64,000 nt of DNA from Salminus brasiliensis (taxonomy: Eukaryota > Chordata > Actinopteri > Characiformes > Bryconidae). The stretch spans positions 8,272,949 through 8,336,948 of the forward strand of contig NC_132891.1 of the NCBI RefSeq assembly GCF_030463535.1. Direction: 5' to 3'. This document shows positions 1-11,253 of this stretch, one piece after another. A program made the translations under genes and the position numbers. Under the pieces are notes generated by a model, which saw only the letters and a program-made list of their open reading frames with translations, did not search any database and was not told where the DNA came from. Numbering within the stretch: position 1 is the first letter of the stretch; the number at the start of each line of letters is the position of its first letter.

Positions 1-450
1 GTTAAGCAAATTCTTTTTTTCTATATTTACCACTATTTTACATTTAAATTCAAATGTATAAAAACCCTTTCAAAATAAATATTACATATAACTGGCGGTT
101 TTGGATAGTAAATAAAATATATAACACTGTGTTTACGCTATAGATGTTCCTATCACCACAACACTAACAAAATCCCAGCCTGTACATTCTTTCTCCGCCT
201 AGCAACAGCCTAGCAACAGCCTAGCAACCACCTGGGATACCATAGCAAACATTTACATTTACAGTGTCACCCTAGTGACCACATAGCAACAGCATAGCAA
301 TGACCTAGAAGTGGAAACCACTTAAGATGCACAACCCATCTGTATTTTCCTCAGGAAATGCACTTCTTTGTCCCCTTTGTTGTTCTTACTACTTCTACAG
401 CTACTGTGTTTGTATTCCTGTAGTTCTAAAATAGTTTCCCATCTCCACAG
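1..450 (+). other. masp2 intron sequence upstream of the CUB2 exon
   Basis: AT-rich non-coding DNA; the acceptor pyrimidine tract is at 430-450. It contains the repeat at 198-310. Confidence 0.7.
198..310 (+). repeat. imperfect tandem repeat of a TAGCAAC motif
   Basis: Three close copies of cctagcaacag at 198-230, then spaced variants (catagcaaac, catagcaacagcatagcaatg) to 305. Confidence 0.6.
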
Positions 451-647
451 TGCAGTGCAGTGGTCAGGTGCTGCAGGGGAGGTCAGGAGAGCTGACCAGC
501 CCTGAGTATCCAGCGGTGTACCCCAGAATGAGCCAGTGTGACTACACCATCAGCCTGCTGGATGGCTTTGAAGTGAGCCTGGACTTTCAGGAGCCATTTG
601 ACATAGAGACCCATCCTGAGGTGCCCTGCCCTTATGACATCCTGAAG
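451..647 (+). CDS. masp2: masp2 exon: first two-thirds of CUB2
   Basis: Acceptor ctccacag, donor AAG|gttggt. It begins with two bases finishing a split codon and ends in phase 0. The first CUB2 cysteine is at 456-458. The segment [14 protein letters not shown] carries the Asp/Tyr-Asp signature of calcium-binding CUB domains, which in MASPs helps dimerisation and collectin binding. Confidence 0.88.
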
Positions 648-756
648 GTTGGTACTTTGGCTGTCAGCAGGTTTTGCCAGCAATCAAAGCAAGAAAGGGA
701 AGAAGATATCAAGCCTGAAATACCACGTACAGGACCTGCACATTTAGTTTAAACAT

Positions 757-820
<64 letters not shown>

Positions 821-3800
821 CCATTCCTCTACAAAGGGGATTAAATAGCCTGACTGGTGTCCTCTTACTTCCATAAAACCAAGTTGATTAGGTTTTAGAT
901 CTTTTTAATATCTTAAGATGCAATTTATGAAATGATAAACAATATAATAAAGTTAATATGAATTTATGTATGAGGTTCTGTAGCTTTCTCAGTCATTTTA
1001 GAATCATTTTACAGCTCTATTCATCATTCTGAATCAAATCATTGCAGATATATTATTAAAAGCGCTTTCAACGTCATAACTCAGCTTAACAGGAATCCGG
1101 TAATAAGACAAATGATCAGCAAAACATAAAAAAAGGTTTTAAGGTTTCTTTGTCTTGCCCTTGTGTTTTGCCCTGCCATGTGAACATCAGCACATGGCTC
1201 TGTTTATGTTTGTGTCTTGTCTCCGCTCTTGCCCCGCCTTGTCATTAGTGTTCCCACCTGTGCCTCCTCTGTGGCCCCACCCTCTTGTTCATCTCAGGTG
1301 TTGCCGGTTGGTCTTTGTATAAGTAGTCCCTCTGTTCCAGTGTTGCTTGGTGAGGTCTTGTATGTGTACGTGTCTCATGGCAGGTTGTGGTATGTTAGCC
1401 TGGCCTGTTTGGTCCTTTTGCTCATCTCCCGGTGTTTGTTCTGTTCTCCAATTTGTGTCCAGTTTTGCTTTGTTTGGGTTTGTGTTAAAGTTTTTATTTA
1501 TGTCCGCCTCCAAGCTCCAAATACTGTGACAGTGAGGTGAGAGTGGCAAGGAGAAACTCTCTCTGGTTCCCAGTAAACTTTACTGGGAACTCCAATAAAA
1601 CTGTTACTGGTGGAGTCCCTACAGGAGTAGCTCATTTCAATAGTCTCCTATGACCAGACTACTATTATCAGGCTTCGCTGAGCAGGGCTTACCTGCAGAG
1701 TAGTGTTCTGGTGGGCTAGCTTTGGCCTTACCTTTAGCATTAGCCTTTCTCTTATCTTTTTCACTGATGTCCTACTAGTTATTTAAAACTGCATGTGAGC
1801 ATTTTTATGCATTGATCTAAAACCAAATAGAGATTATTTTCTTGAAAACATTAGTTTCAGATATACTTGCTGTTTGGCCCTGCGTTTGCTGCACTGGCCC
1901 TACCGTTTTTTTGTGTGTGTACTGCACCCTGCATATACGTAGCATTCATTTCTGAGGATGTGCACAACCAGCGTACCTGCAAGGCAGCCATCATGCATAC
2001 ACAAATGTGTACTTCACAGCAAGTTTAGCTCTAGGGGGAAAAAGTAAACCTTAAAACCTTTATTTAGGAACAGGGGCTCAACTACGAGTCACTACTTAAT
2101 TGTTGTGGAGGCCTGTGAAGAAATACAACAAACAGCCAAACAGAATTACAACCAGGCTTAAAAGTAATTGGACAATTGACAGATAAGCAGTTTTATGGCC
2201 TGGGGTGGCCTGTTCCTTCGTTATCATTTAGTGGCTGTTCATGGAAACTATTAATATGCAGTCCAATAAGGTGTCAATGCAAGTAAATGAGGCCATCATT
2301 AGGCTGAAAACAAAGAGACCTTTCAGAGTGAGAGCAAGAACAGAAACCTTAGGAATAAAAGAATGCACTGGCGAGTTTGGCAACACTAAAAAACCTGAGA
2401 GGCTATGAAAAAATGATCCCCGTCACAAAATCTAGTCAAGTCAAGAACATGCTTGAGGAAGTAAGAGTGTCATTGTCAAAGTCTGCAATCAAGAGACGCC
2501 TTCATAAATGTAAATACAGAGGTACTTCAAGATGCAAACCACTGGAAACACTCAGGAACAGAAAGGACAGATTAGACTGATGGAAAACATCTACAAAAGC
2601 CTGCCCAGTTCTGGAACAAGATTTTCTTAACAGGTGAAACCAGGACTAACTGGTTTGGAGAAGGAAAGGTTAATGATCAGAAGCAATTCCAAAGCATCTA
2701 TCAAAAATGATGGAGGCACTATTATGGTATGGGCATGTATGGCTGCCAATGAACCGGATAACTGGTGTTTATTGATAATATGCTCGATGACAGAAGTAGC
2801 AGAATTGATTCTGAAGTGTATAGAGCTTTACTCTGTGCTCAGATTTGGATAAATGATGCAGAACTAATAGGATGACGTTTTACTGCAAAAGCAACCAAAG
2901 AGCTTCTCAAGGCAAAGAAATTGAATGTTCTTGAACGGCCATGTCAGTCACCTGACCTCAAACTCAACTGAGCATGATCTTCACATAATGAAGACAAAAC
3001 TGAAGATAGAAAGACAGACAAATAGGCAGCTATTGAAGGTGTCTGCTCATAGGCCATAAGCCAAATCTGCAGATCTATAATCTGCAGATTTGAGAATCAT
3101 TCAAATATGCTTTCCGACAGGACAGTTATCTCAAGCATACCTCCACCCGGTCCACCAAGACTTGATTTCAGAAGAAGTCCTGGAAGATTCTGGAGTGTTC
3201 GTCACAAGCACCTCACTTGAACCCCATAGAAAATCTGTGGTGGGGTTTGAAGAAGGCGGTTGCAGCACACAGACCCAAGAATATTAGTGAACTGGAGGCA
3301 ATTGTCCATGAGGAATTGGCTACGATTTCCCAGGAACGCCGTCAGAAGCTGGTGTCTGGTGTGCATCACATTTGCAGCAGGTCAAGCTTTTTAAATTGGT
3401 CTTGTTTTATTGGTCATTGGTTATATGGTTATTGAGTCTGCACATTGACCAGTAAAACTAATTTGCAGTGGGGGGTAAATAATTTCGATTGCAACTGTAA
3501 GTGATACTGTGTTATTTACTGCCCGAATCCATATCACACATCTTTAGACAGCAGCTGCACACACAGTATAATCAGTTGTTTCTGGCTTTTGCAAAAGACT
3601 AAAATTAAGACGTATTAATGTATGAACACTTCATCATTCACCAAGTCCAGACCTTCCCAGCTGTAAACAGAGCTATTGAGCAACTGTTTATTGTGACTGA
3701 TCATTGTTCTGAATGGCTAACCGAACATCATCAAGTGACGCATTTGGTGAGTCAGTCTGCTGATGTATGGCATGACGAATACCTGACTTCACTGATTTCA

Positions 3801-6800
3801 CTGAGAATGATATAACTGTGTATTAAAATATACAATTAATGACCAGAGGTTTAATTTTTATAGCTGTTTCAGCTCTGGTTTTGTAACACTTCACTGACTA
3901 CTTTTTCTTTTTTAGCCCTTTAGTGCCGGTTTATCATTTAGCTGTTAATATTATATTACACTACTTATACAGAAGCTATAGAAGACTAATGTGTAAAGTA
4001 TACAGTTTTGAGAAAGAAGAGTTTGACCAATACAAATGGTCTAAAACTACCTGGAAAAAAATCTGATCACTTTAAGTTGAAATTAATGCTTAGAACATCC
4101 TTCCTGTTCCTGTACAGTTACCGCTTTGGAAATACAGGCTTTTATTACATCAGTGTTCATACCTAAATGAACTGTCTTTGTGGTTCTAGCATTCTCATAC
4201 ATGCCTCCTCCGCCTACTCCGCCTCCTTCTCCTTCTCTTTAAAACAAACTCAGCTTCATCTGACATGACACTGCCCATTAGAGTACTCCCTAAAACCCAC
4301 CAATCATCCAGTGGAAGGCCCATGAATACGCAATATATGCTCTCTCATGCCTCCTAAACCTGACTGTCTTTGTTCCTCACACAGGAGGTGTTGACAAGCT
4401 CTCCCTTGCATTTACTCACAAGTCAAACTGTCACGTTCCATGCATTTAAAAATAAAGGTTCCTTAATGGTTCTTGGCTTGCATGTGCGGTTCCAGGAAAT
4501 CTTAAATTAGTATAGAACCTTTACATGATGTGGAGGCTGTTAAAGAGTGATCTTTCCCATTTACCAAAGACAAAAGAAAGAAAACCATCCGCTGAAATGT
4601 TTCTTAGAGAAGTGTTTTTCCTAAGACATCATTTAAACACAGTGAAAGATGAAACATGGTGCAGGTTCATGGTTACTCACATTTTAATTGTGTAAATTTT
4701 ATGTGAAAGACCATAGGTGATAAATATTTTCAGTGGATGGGACGTTTATTCGTATGGCTCAGTATAAATAAGTATAATGTCATTAAACTTATAAAGTACT
4801 ACTCAACTCAAATTGCATGTGAAAAAAAAAAAACTAATTTATGGACACAAGTAACACACAACAGTTCAGTTCAAAATAACCCAGAACCCCATTTCAGAGG
4901 ATTTTGGTGGTTTGTTTATGTGTGTAAGACTAATTCAGAAGCTGATTACTTCTTGAGAAAAAAAATATTATTATTGAGACTTGAGACTTTATAATATTAT
5001 ATAATAATAATTATTATTGTTGAGACTTGTGTACCAGTTTTGGAGATTTTTGTTGGAATTTTGTAACTGCACTACTTACTGAATTATCATCATTTAAATA
5101 CTACAGAAAGTGGGATAACTTAAGATGGTTAGGTCAAACTAACTAAAAAGTGAATCGTTAAGTTGAGATACACACTCATGTTTGGCATTTTGTGAGTAAC
5201 TTATGAATTTATTCAGTTAAGCTGTACTGAGTTGTTTCAGTGAGATATGATGACCTTTAGGGTGCACCTTATGCTTGGGCTGTGCAACCTTGATGAGTAA
5301 AACCCACACCTTTCCCACTGGATTCTGGTACTAGGGATGATTCAACTCACCTTGTAATTGGCAAGTTTGCTAGGTGTGCTAGAGAAGTTAACTTTGTTAA
5401 CTGTGCTAAATTCTGGGCCCTCTTGCCCTTCACTGCCCAGGTCTTCAAATCTGGACCTTGTTTCCAGTCGTGTATTTTGTTCTTGATGGAAATGAAGGGA
5501 AGTGAAGTGAAGTCAATGTAATTGATTGGCCATGTAGTGTCAGACCTACGAAAGGATTACAAAGTCCAAGATTTGAAACTGGATTTGAAGACCTCTGTTT
5601 GAGTAATGTCCACCCAAACAGAGTATCTCAGAGTATCAGAGTACCTAAATTAACAACATCCTTAACATTTTCCAAGTGCACTGTTTGTACTCAGTTCAGT
5701 GTGTTATTTAAGCTCAAATGATTTGAGTTATTAAACAAACGGGATTCAAGGCAATTGGTTTTCCCAAACCATTTGAGTTAATTTAACTCATCCGGTTCTA
5801 CAGTGTCTAAAATGCATCTAAACCTAAACTTAACATGTTTTAATTATCAATGTTAACTTATTAACATTAAAAATGGGGAAAATCAGAACTCAATAAAGAA
5901 TTCTGGGAAGCTTCCATCCTGAATTATTTTGACCAAAAATGTGGTAACAAGCAATTAAACTGTGTTTATTCAAATTAAATAAACAATTTAGATGAACTAT
6001 TATTTAATGCAAAGTATTTATTTGAGTTAAATAAAGCCAGTTCAATTGCTTGTTACCACATAAAGTCATTTCTTAAAGGTTTTCCTTTTTCCACAGTGAA
6101 ATTAAGTTTTATTTGAACTTCAAAATGAAAATGAAGAAATGATTGAGCACACTTGATATATTCACTTTTGGATATGCTGTCTTAAACATTTACTTAACGC
6201 AGTTAAGGTAAGCCACACAGTGTCCCATTAAGGACTATACCAACATTTGTTGATTTGTCTCCGATATCCAGATCACTGCAGGCTCGAGGGAGTACGGTCC
6301 ATTCTGTGGAACCAGGCCACCAGCCAGAATAGAAACCGGCACTCACCAAGTGCTTGTGACGTTCCGCTCAGACGGTTCAGGAAAAAACAGAGGCTGGAAG
6401 ATAAAGTACTCCAGCACAGGTATGGCCTCCCAGCCACTGTGACATTAATGACATCTGAGAGATTAAATGCTTTCATATTCTTCATCATAACTTCATCAGC
6501 TCCAGGCAGCTGTGCTCCTGAATTGTACTGACAGTGCGGGTTTGGTGTAAAAAAATTGCTTCTCCGGTGATGAATAGTCTGTCACCCAGTAAACAAAACC
6601 CTCTTCACGTCTGCCTTGTGCAGTCAGTATTCAAATTTGATGGTCGTCCACGGAAAGATTTTAGGCGTGATACACTCAAGCACATATCGGCATTACCATG
6701 GAGAAAGTTAATGGTCTGGTTTCCTCTGCGCACATCTGAATGTACACTGCCATTACCAGCACTGTGTGATGACTTAACGTTTATTGTTCCTCTCTCTCCC

Positions 6801-9355
6801 AGCCAAACCTTGCCCGAACCCGGTAGCTCCTCTTCATGGCTACATTCGCCCTCAGCAAGACCAGTACATCTTAACAGACACTTTCAATGTTACGTGTGAC
6901 CTCGGCTATGAGTTAACTCTGGTAAATGACTTGCATTTCACTTCTGCGTTTTAAAAGTAAATGGGCAAATGGGTGCATTGTGGTCTGCAGGGGCTTAAAG
7001 GGACTTTTGTATCTACAGGGGGAGGAAAACCTGCCCACTTATCAAGCCACGTGCCTAAAGAATGGATTCTGGGATGGTCCAATGCCTCTCTGTACGAGTA
7101 AGTAACTGGAGTTGAAACAGGCATGAACTGCATGTAACTGTCAATGACGATTTATTAAAGGTGAGAGTAGAGCTGGGCGATATTGAAAAATGATATCACG
7201 ATAATAAAATATATTTTACAATATACAATATTTATCACAATATATTGTCACATAGACAAAATGCAGCATTACATTTTTCAAAACTGCTATTCTACTCTAC
7301 TGAATTAAATAAGACTGATTACACTCTTTGTAACGAAGCATGCAGTTATTCAGCAGTTAAAGAGCAGTTATGCTCTTTAAGCACTGATGATATCCACGAT
7401 ACACTTATTAAAGCATATTTTGTACCACAATAACATTTATCAGGATACGATTCAATTTTGTCATATTGCACAGCTCTAGTTGAGCACCTATACACCTTAA
7501 ATGTTGTCCAAAATGCTTTTGGACCAATCTGAGGTGGACTAAACAACCAGTTTCAAGAAGTCAGATGTCAGATGTGTAATTATTAAAATGTCACAGATCA
7601 TCTACAGAAAATATATATGCCATTTGTCTGCTAATAGCTTAACATTAAATATGACATAACTCTTCTACAAACCACATGCATTCTTGTGTGTTCTTCATGT
7701 TCTCGCCTGACATTCTCATCCACTGCCCATGTCGCATCCCAATACTCAAGAACACATTGACCAAGAATGGTTAAAATTTCCAGATGTGTTTCTTTCTCTA
7801 CCCTAAAAACACTGTGGATACATTGGTTGAAGACTGAATGAACACGGTGATGGAAGAACACTAACATTTCGATTGTTGTGTGTAGTGGTGGACTGTGGAA
7901 ACCCTGATCAGATTCACAATGGAAGTGTCCAATTCACCACGACCATGTATACATCTCAGATCCAGTACAGCTGCAACCAGCACTACACCATGAAGACCAA
8001 CACAACTGGTGAGAGCTTTTCAAATAAACTCCATAACGTAATGCGCATCATAGAACAGATGTTGACTATATTTGTGAATTATCAGTAGTAAAGAATCTCT
8101 TCATCTGTTTAGGAGTTTATACCTGTGCTCATGACGGCTACTGGAGAGATGCAATGAATAGACGGAAGCTTCCTGAGTGTACTCCTAGTAAGTCAATTGA
8201 AGTGGTCATCTTCTACCACTTTTCTGTTGTTTATTAAGAGTCAGCTGAAGAATACAGCTTTTTAGACATTCCCACTTCACAGAATACATGAGGGCAGTAG
8301 TAGAATGTCAATGTGAATTAAATCACAAGGGACAGTTTAGAAACAAATGAATTATCAGAGCAGGTTGTGTTGGGGTAATAAGCAGTGCTGTGGATCTCCA
8401 TCTACACTAATAAAGATACAAAAAACGATTCTTTGGATTCACTAAAACTACCTTTAAAATGGGTGATTTGTCAAACAAGCATTTTTAACCCTTAACGCTT
8501 AAAAAACCTCCACATGTTCTAGGTCAATTCTAAGAGGGTCATAACCTTATTAACTTACTCCTGCTTTCTCCTAAAGTCTGTGGGAAGCCTCACGGGAGAT
8601 TGGCCAGGGTGATTGGAGGTGAGGATGCAATGAAGAATGAAATCCCCTGGCAAGTGATGGTTCTAAAAGGAGGCCAGTTCCAGGGCAGCGGAGCCTTGCT
8701 CAATGATGACTGGGTCCTGACTGCGGCTCATGTCTTGCATGGATACGGCGAAGTGTCCAACCTGAAGGTGAAGATGGGCTTGATCAAATTGAAAGATGAT
8801 GATGCGCTGCTAGGCTTTCCCAAAGAAGTCTTCATGCACCCACGTTACCATCACGATGAGGTCAACTTCAACAACGATATTGGTCTGATCAAACTGGATC
8901 ATAAGGTACCCATAAGCCTGGCCGTCATGCCTGTGTGTTTGCCAGGAAAAGATGAGCGATTCCTGCTAAAGGCCAATGACTATGGGACTGTGAGTGGGTG
9001 GGGCATTTGGAGGAAGGGTGGTAGATATGCTTCTCGTACTCTGAAGTTTGCAGAAATACCTGTTGTTGATTTTGGAGAATGCAAAGCCAAGTATGACTCT
9101 GTAGTGTCTGATAAAGGAAAGCTGGTGGTGACAGAAAATATGGTATGTGCAGGTCTGGCTGAGGGGGGTGTGGATACTTGTAAAGGGGACAGCGGCGGAC
9201 CGTACGTGTTTTTGGACAACGAAAGCCGTAGTTGGTACATTGGGGGCATCGTCTCTTGGGGTTATTCGTGTGCTGAAGCCGGTCATTATGGGGTTTACAC
9301 CAAAGTGACCAATTATCTGTCTTGGATAGAAGAGATCATGTCACAAAACAGTTAG
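451..9355 (+). CDS. masp2: MASP-2, mannan-binding lectin serine protease 2 (3' part of gene)
   Basis: Secreted protease of the complement lectin pathway. In the known family it is carried by mannose-binding lectin and ficolins and cleaves C4 and C2. Seven exons are seen: 451-647, 6272-6419, 6803-6921, 7019-7097, 7886-8008, 8113-8187, 8577-9355. All introns are GT-AG and the phases agree throughout (0,1,0,1,1,1). Domain order is CUB2 (exons 1-2), CCP1 (3-4), CCP2 (5-6), serine protease (7). The signal peptide, CUB1 and EGF exons must lie upstream, because exon 1 starts mid-codon after a good acceptor. C1r, C1s and MASP-1/3 share this architecture. MASP-2 is favoured by CUB2 segments such as CPYDILK and REYGPFCG, by the [16 protein letters not shown] join, and by the C-terminal [19 protein letters not shown]. 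The stop is TAG at 9353-9355. Confidence 0.9.
758..819 (+). repeat. (CA)n microsatellite
   Basis: About 31 uninterrupted CA units. Confidence 0.97.
2300..3065 (+). pseudogene. degenerate Tc1-like transposase
   Basis: Translation pieces in several frames follow a Tc1 transposase in order: [24 protein letters not shown] (N-terminal DNA-binding part, 2440-2530), then [11 protein letters not shown] (catalytic core remnant), [16 protein letters not shown], [18 protein letters not shown] and QSPDL. Many stops and frameshifts; the first catalytic Asp region is not intact. Confidence 0.7.
3085..3498 (+). mobile_element. 3' end of another Tc1 family
   Basis: Encodes a remnant of [14 protein letters not shown] (3217-3260) and LVSGVHH, then a terminal sequence ending gattgcaactgta. 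No matching left end nearby, so it is a 3' fragment abutting the previous element. Confidence 0.65.
5439..5595. mobile_element. hairpin MITE, copy 1
   Basis: Begins aggtcttcaaatctggacc and ends ggatttgaagacct, its inverted repeat. Same family as 14399-14558. Confidence 0.65.
5940..6061. mobile_element. palindromic MITE with GTGGTAACAAGCAATT arms
   Basis: Arms gtggtaacaagcaatt (5941) and aattgcttgttaccac (ends about 6059) are perfect inverted repeats separated by an AT-rich centre. Confidence 0.7.
6272..6419 (+). CDS. masp2: masp2 exon: end of CUB2
   Basis: Starts [13 protein letters not shown] and ends GWKIKYSST, the conserved C-terminal strand of CUB2. 148 nt, phase 0 in and phase 1 out. 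Acceptor atatccag is slightly weak; donor is ACAG|gtatgg. Confidence 0.88.
6803..6921 (+). CDS. masp2: masp2 exon: first half of CCP1
   Basis: Pyrimidine-rich acceptor. The translation KPCPNPVAP...GYI...[11 protein letters not shown] shows the first and second Cys of a sushi domain. 119 nt, ending phase 0 at CTG|gtaaat. Confidence 0.87.
7019..7097 (+). CDS. masp2: masp2 exon: second half of CCP1
   Basis: Starts [12 protein letters not shown] and ends WDGPMPLCT, with the third Cys, the conserved Trp and the fourth Cys of CCP1. Donor A|gtaagt is consensus. Splitting each CCP over two exons is usual for MASP-2. Confidence 0.87.
7168..7478. mobile_element. hAT-like MITE
   Basis: Terminal inverted repeat tagagctgggcgatat against the end atattgcacagctcta. 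Flanks ggtgagag (7160-7167) and gttgagca (7479-7486) match 6 of 8, consistent with an 8-bp hAT target duplication. Confidence 0.6.
7886..8008 (+). CDS. masp2: masp2 exon: first half of CCP2
   Basis: Translates to [16 protein letters not shown]...[11 protein letters not shown], with the VDCG opening and the YSC strand of a sushi domain. Acceptor gtgtgtag, donor G|gtgaga. HNGS and NTTG contain N-glycosylation sequons. Confidence 0.88.
8113..8187 (+). CDS. masp2: masp2 exon: second half of CCP2
   Basis: 75 nt encoding [13 protein letters not shown]...RKLPECTP: third Cys, Trp and fourth Cys of CCP2. Acceptor catctgtttag, donor A|gtaagt. Confidence 0.87.
8577..9355 (+). CDS. masp2: masp2 terminal exon: whole serine protease domain
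   Basis: One uninterrupted exon encodes the linker [10 protein letters not shown], the activation cleavage site R|VIGG, and a chymotrypsin-fold domain. The triad is His in LTAAHV (8729-8731), Asp in NNDIGL (8876-8878) and Ser in GDSGG (9191-9193). Asp in [11 protein letters not shown] (9173-9175) lines the S1 pocket, predicting cleavage after Arg/Lys. The active serine codon is AGC and the cysteines of the histidine loop are absent. Both traits, with the single exon, are typical of MASP-2/C1r/C1s and not of the MASP-1 protease exons. The new N-terminus would be Val rather than the Ile of human MASP-2. Confidence 0.93.
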
Positions 9356-9864
9356 TAAATAGAAAAATGTTTAAAAGATTAATATTGAGCTTATTTCAGT
9401 TGACAGCATATCAGTTTTGTTGACCTATCCATCCCTGTAGTTTAATGCTGTGATTTCCTGTATCTACTATCAAACAGCGAATTGAACAAGTGAATTAATT
9501 AAGTCACCATGAGTCACTTGTTGCATTTGGACTGAACTCAAACACACTGGCCTTAACGCAGAGGTGTTGTTTAAAAGTGAAATGAGCCGTTTGAGTCTCC
9601 CAGTCTCTGCATTTTTATTTACAGTCATTTACCTCTTATGAATTATGCATCTGATGCCATATTGCCACCATTACCTTCTATCAGCATGGCCATTCAGGCC
9701 TCTTGACTTGGGTGTAATTGCCTCTTCAATGGTTTTCTAGCCCTGTAGAGTCTCAATCGGTTTCACCTCCATTTACACCAGGTCTCATCATCAGGAGTTT
9801 AACACTGCATGAGAAAGAGATCTTTTACAGGTTCAGAGCAAATGTCAGAGCATGACAAATCAAC

Positions 9865-9870
9865 AATAAA
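9865..9870 (+). terminator. possible masp2 poly(A) signal
   Basis: AATAAA about 510 bases after the masp2 stop is the first canonical signal I see downstream; another lies near 10071. No transcript evidence. Confidence 0.3.
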
Positions 9871-11210
9871 CTGAAAAAGTATGAAAAGCTTGAGTTCTGA
9901 ACTTTTCTGCTCAGTTTTCAGCAAATATTTAAGCTGTGCTTGACAACATCTAATCAGTTTACACGTTTATGCCTCTTATTAATCAGCACTTTACATTAAA
10001 AACAAGGCAAACTGTCTGGGTCTTCCCCATCTTACAGGAGTGAGAGAAGGAAGTCTTCATTTAAGGGGTTAAATAAACAACAAAGCAACAAGAGATTGTG
10101 ATTCTGCTGGGCTTGATGGAGGTGGGGAGTAGATAACTCACAGTTGATTTGTTTGCCCTTGGCAAAATGAGGAATCAGTGATGTGTAAGCCTATGTGGTC
10201 TCAGTGTCCGTGTGCGATGAGTTTGTGGCTATGTTTGGACAGTGACCCAAAGCACTGACATTATACTGACATTCACAGAGAAGGCTAAAAACACCTGTTT
10301 GTTAAGATTCTTAAAACGAACCCGTCCTTGTCCCGCAGGGTTTTAGCCGCACAGAGGCTGTGCTTGCTTGCTTGCTTTTCCTTAAGTGGAATGGAAAGTA
10401 AAATTAGCAATATGCATTTGACCTTCTTTGACGTAGCTCACACTACTGAAATATGTGTAGTTTCCATTGAACAACGATGGAATGAACAAAGAACAGAATG
10501 TTATATTGTACCGAGGGATTGTTAAGAGTAAGGTGGGGCGCAAAGCACTATTAATCATGTTAGCAATAGAATCATCCATCATTCTGACAACGAATCAATC
10601 TTTGTGTTTTAGAAAAAGCTCAAAATGGGTTTGACTGAACAAAACTAAAGCATGCAAAACCTTCTAAAGGTCCTATAGCCTTTAAAAAGGTAGATATTAT
10701 TATTATTATTATTATTTTAATAACGGGCTTAAAATCATATCTAAGCACGGTCCAAATTATTTCACTCTGCAGTCCATATGGTCCATTTAAGAAAGATAGC
10801 TTTTTAAAACACCCGGTCTTGAATTCACTGTTTCTGACAAGCCAACACATTTACATATCTCTGCATATTCAGCTTGACCCCGCTCACTTACGTTGATCAG
10901 AAAGGAAGGCAAGTTTAAATTAATTACAGTTGTGTTTGGTAAATAAACCCATGCATATCATCTTAAATTTGGCTTAAAAAGGCACTTGCATATAAGATAC
11001 TACCAACATGTTTTGTGTCAAATTGTACAGAACAGTATCAGCTCTCTCTATAATGAGACTCCATGTGACCTGGAGCACCATGGGAAGAGATACTGAAGTC
11101 AGATTCTTAATATTTCTTATAAAAAAAAAGTTAAACCGGATTTCTACACAAAGATATTCATAGAAACATTGAGACACATCTCATCTGACATGCCAGTGAC
11201 TTCCAAAGGA

Positions 11211-11253
11211 AAAAAAAAAAAAAAAAATAATAATAATAAATATATATATATAA
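11211..11253 (+). repeat. poly(A)-TAA-TA compound simple repeat
   Basis: A-run then (TAA)n then (TA)n. Confidence 0.9.

Larger units (their letters stand above)
648..6271 (+). other. long masp2 intron
   Basis: 5.6 kb holding a CA microsatellite, two degenerate Tc1 pieces and two fold-back MITEs (listed separately). Bases 1140-1560 are GC/T-rich with an internal ATAAGTA-type motif and resemble a solo LTR or SINE, not provable here. Nothing else identified. Confidence 0.6.

Noticed and set aside
6534..6899. 121-codon plus-strand frame overlapping CCP1
   Set aside because: Different frame from the conserved CCP1 exon; the real exon is 6803-6921 with matching phases.
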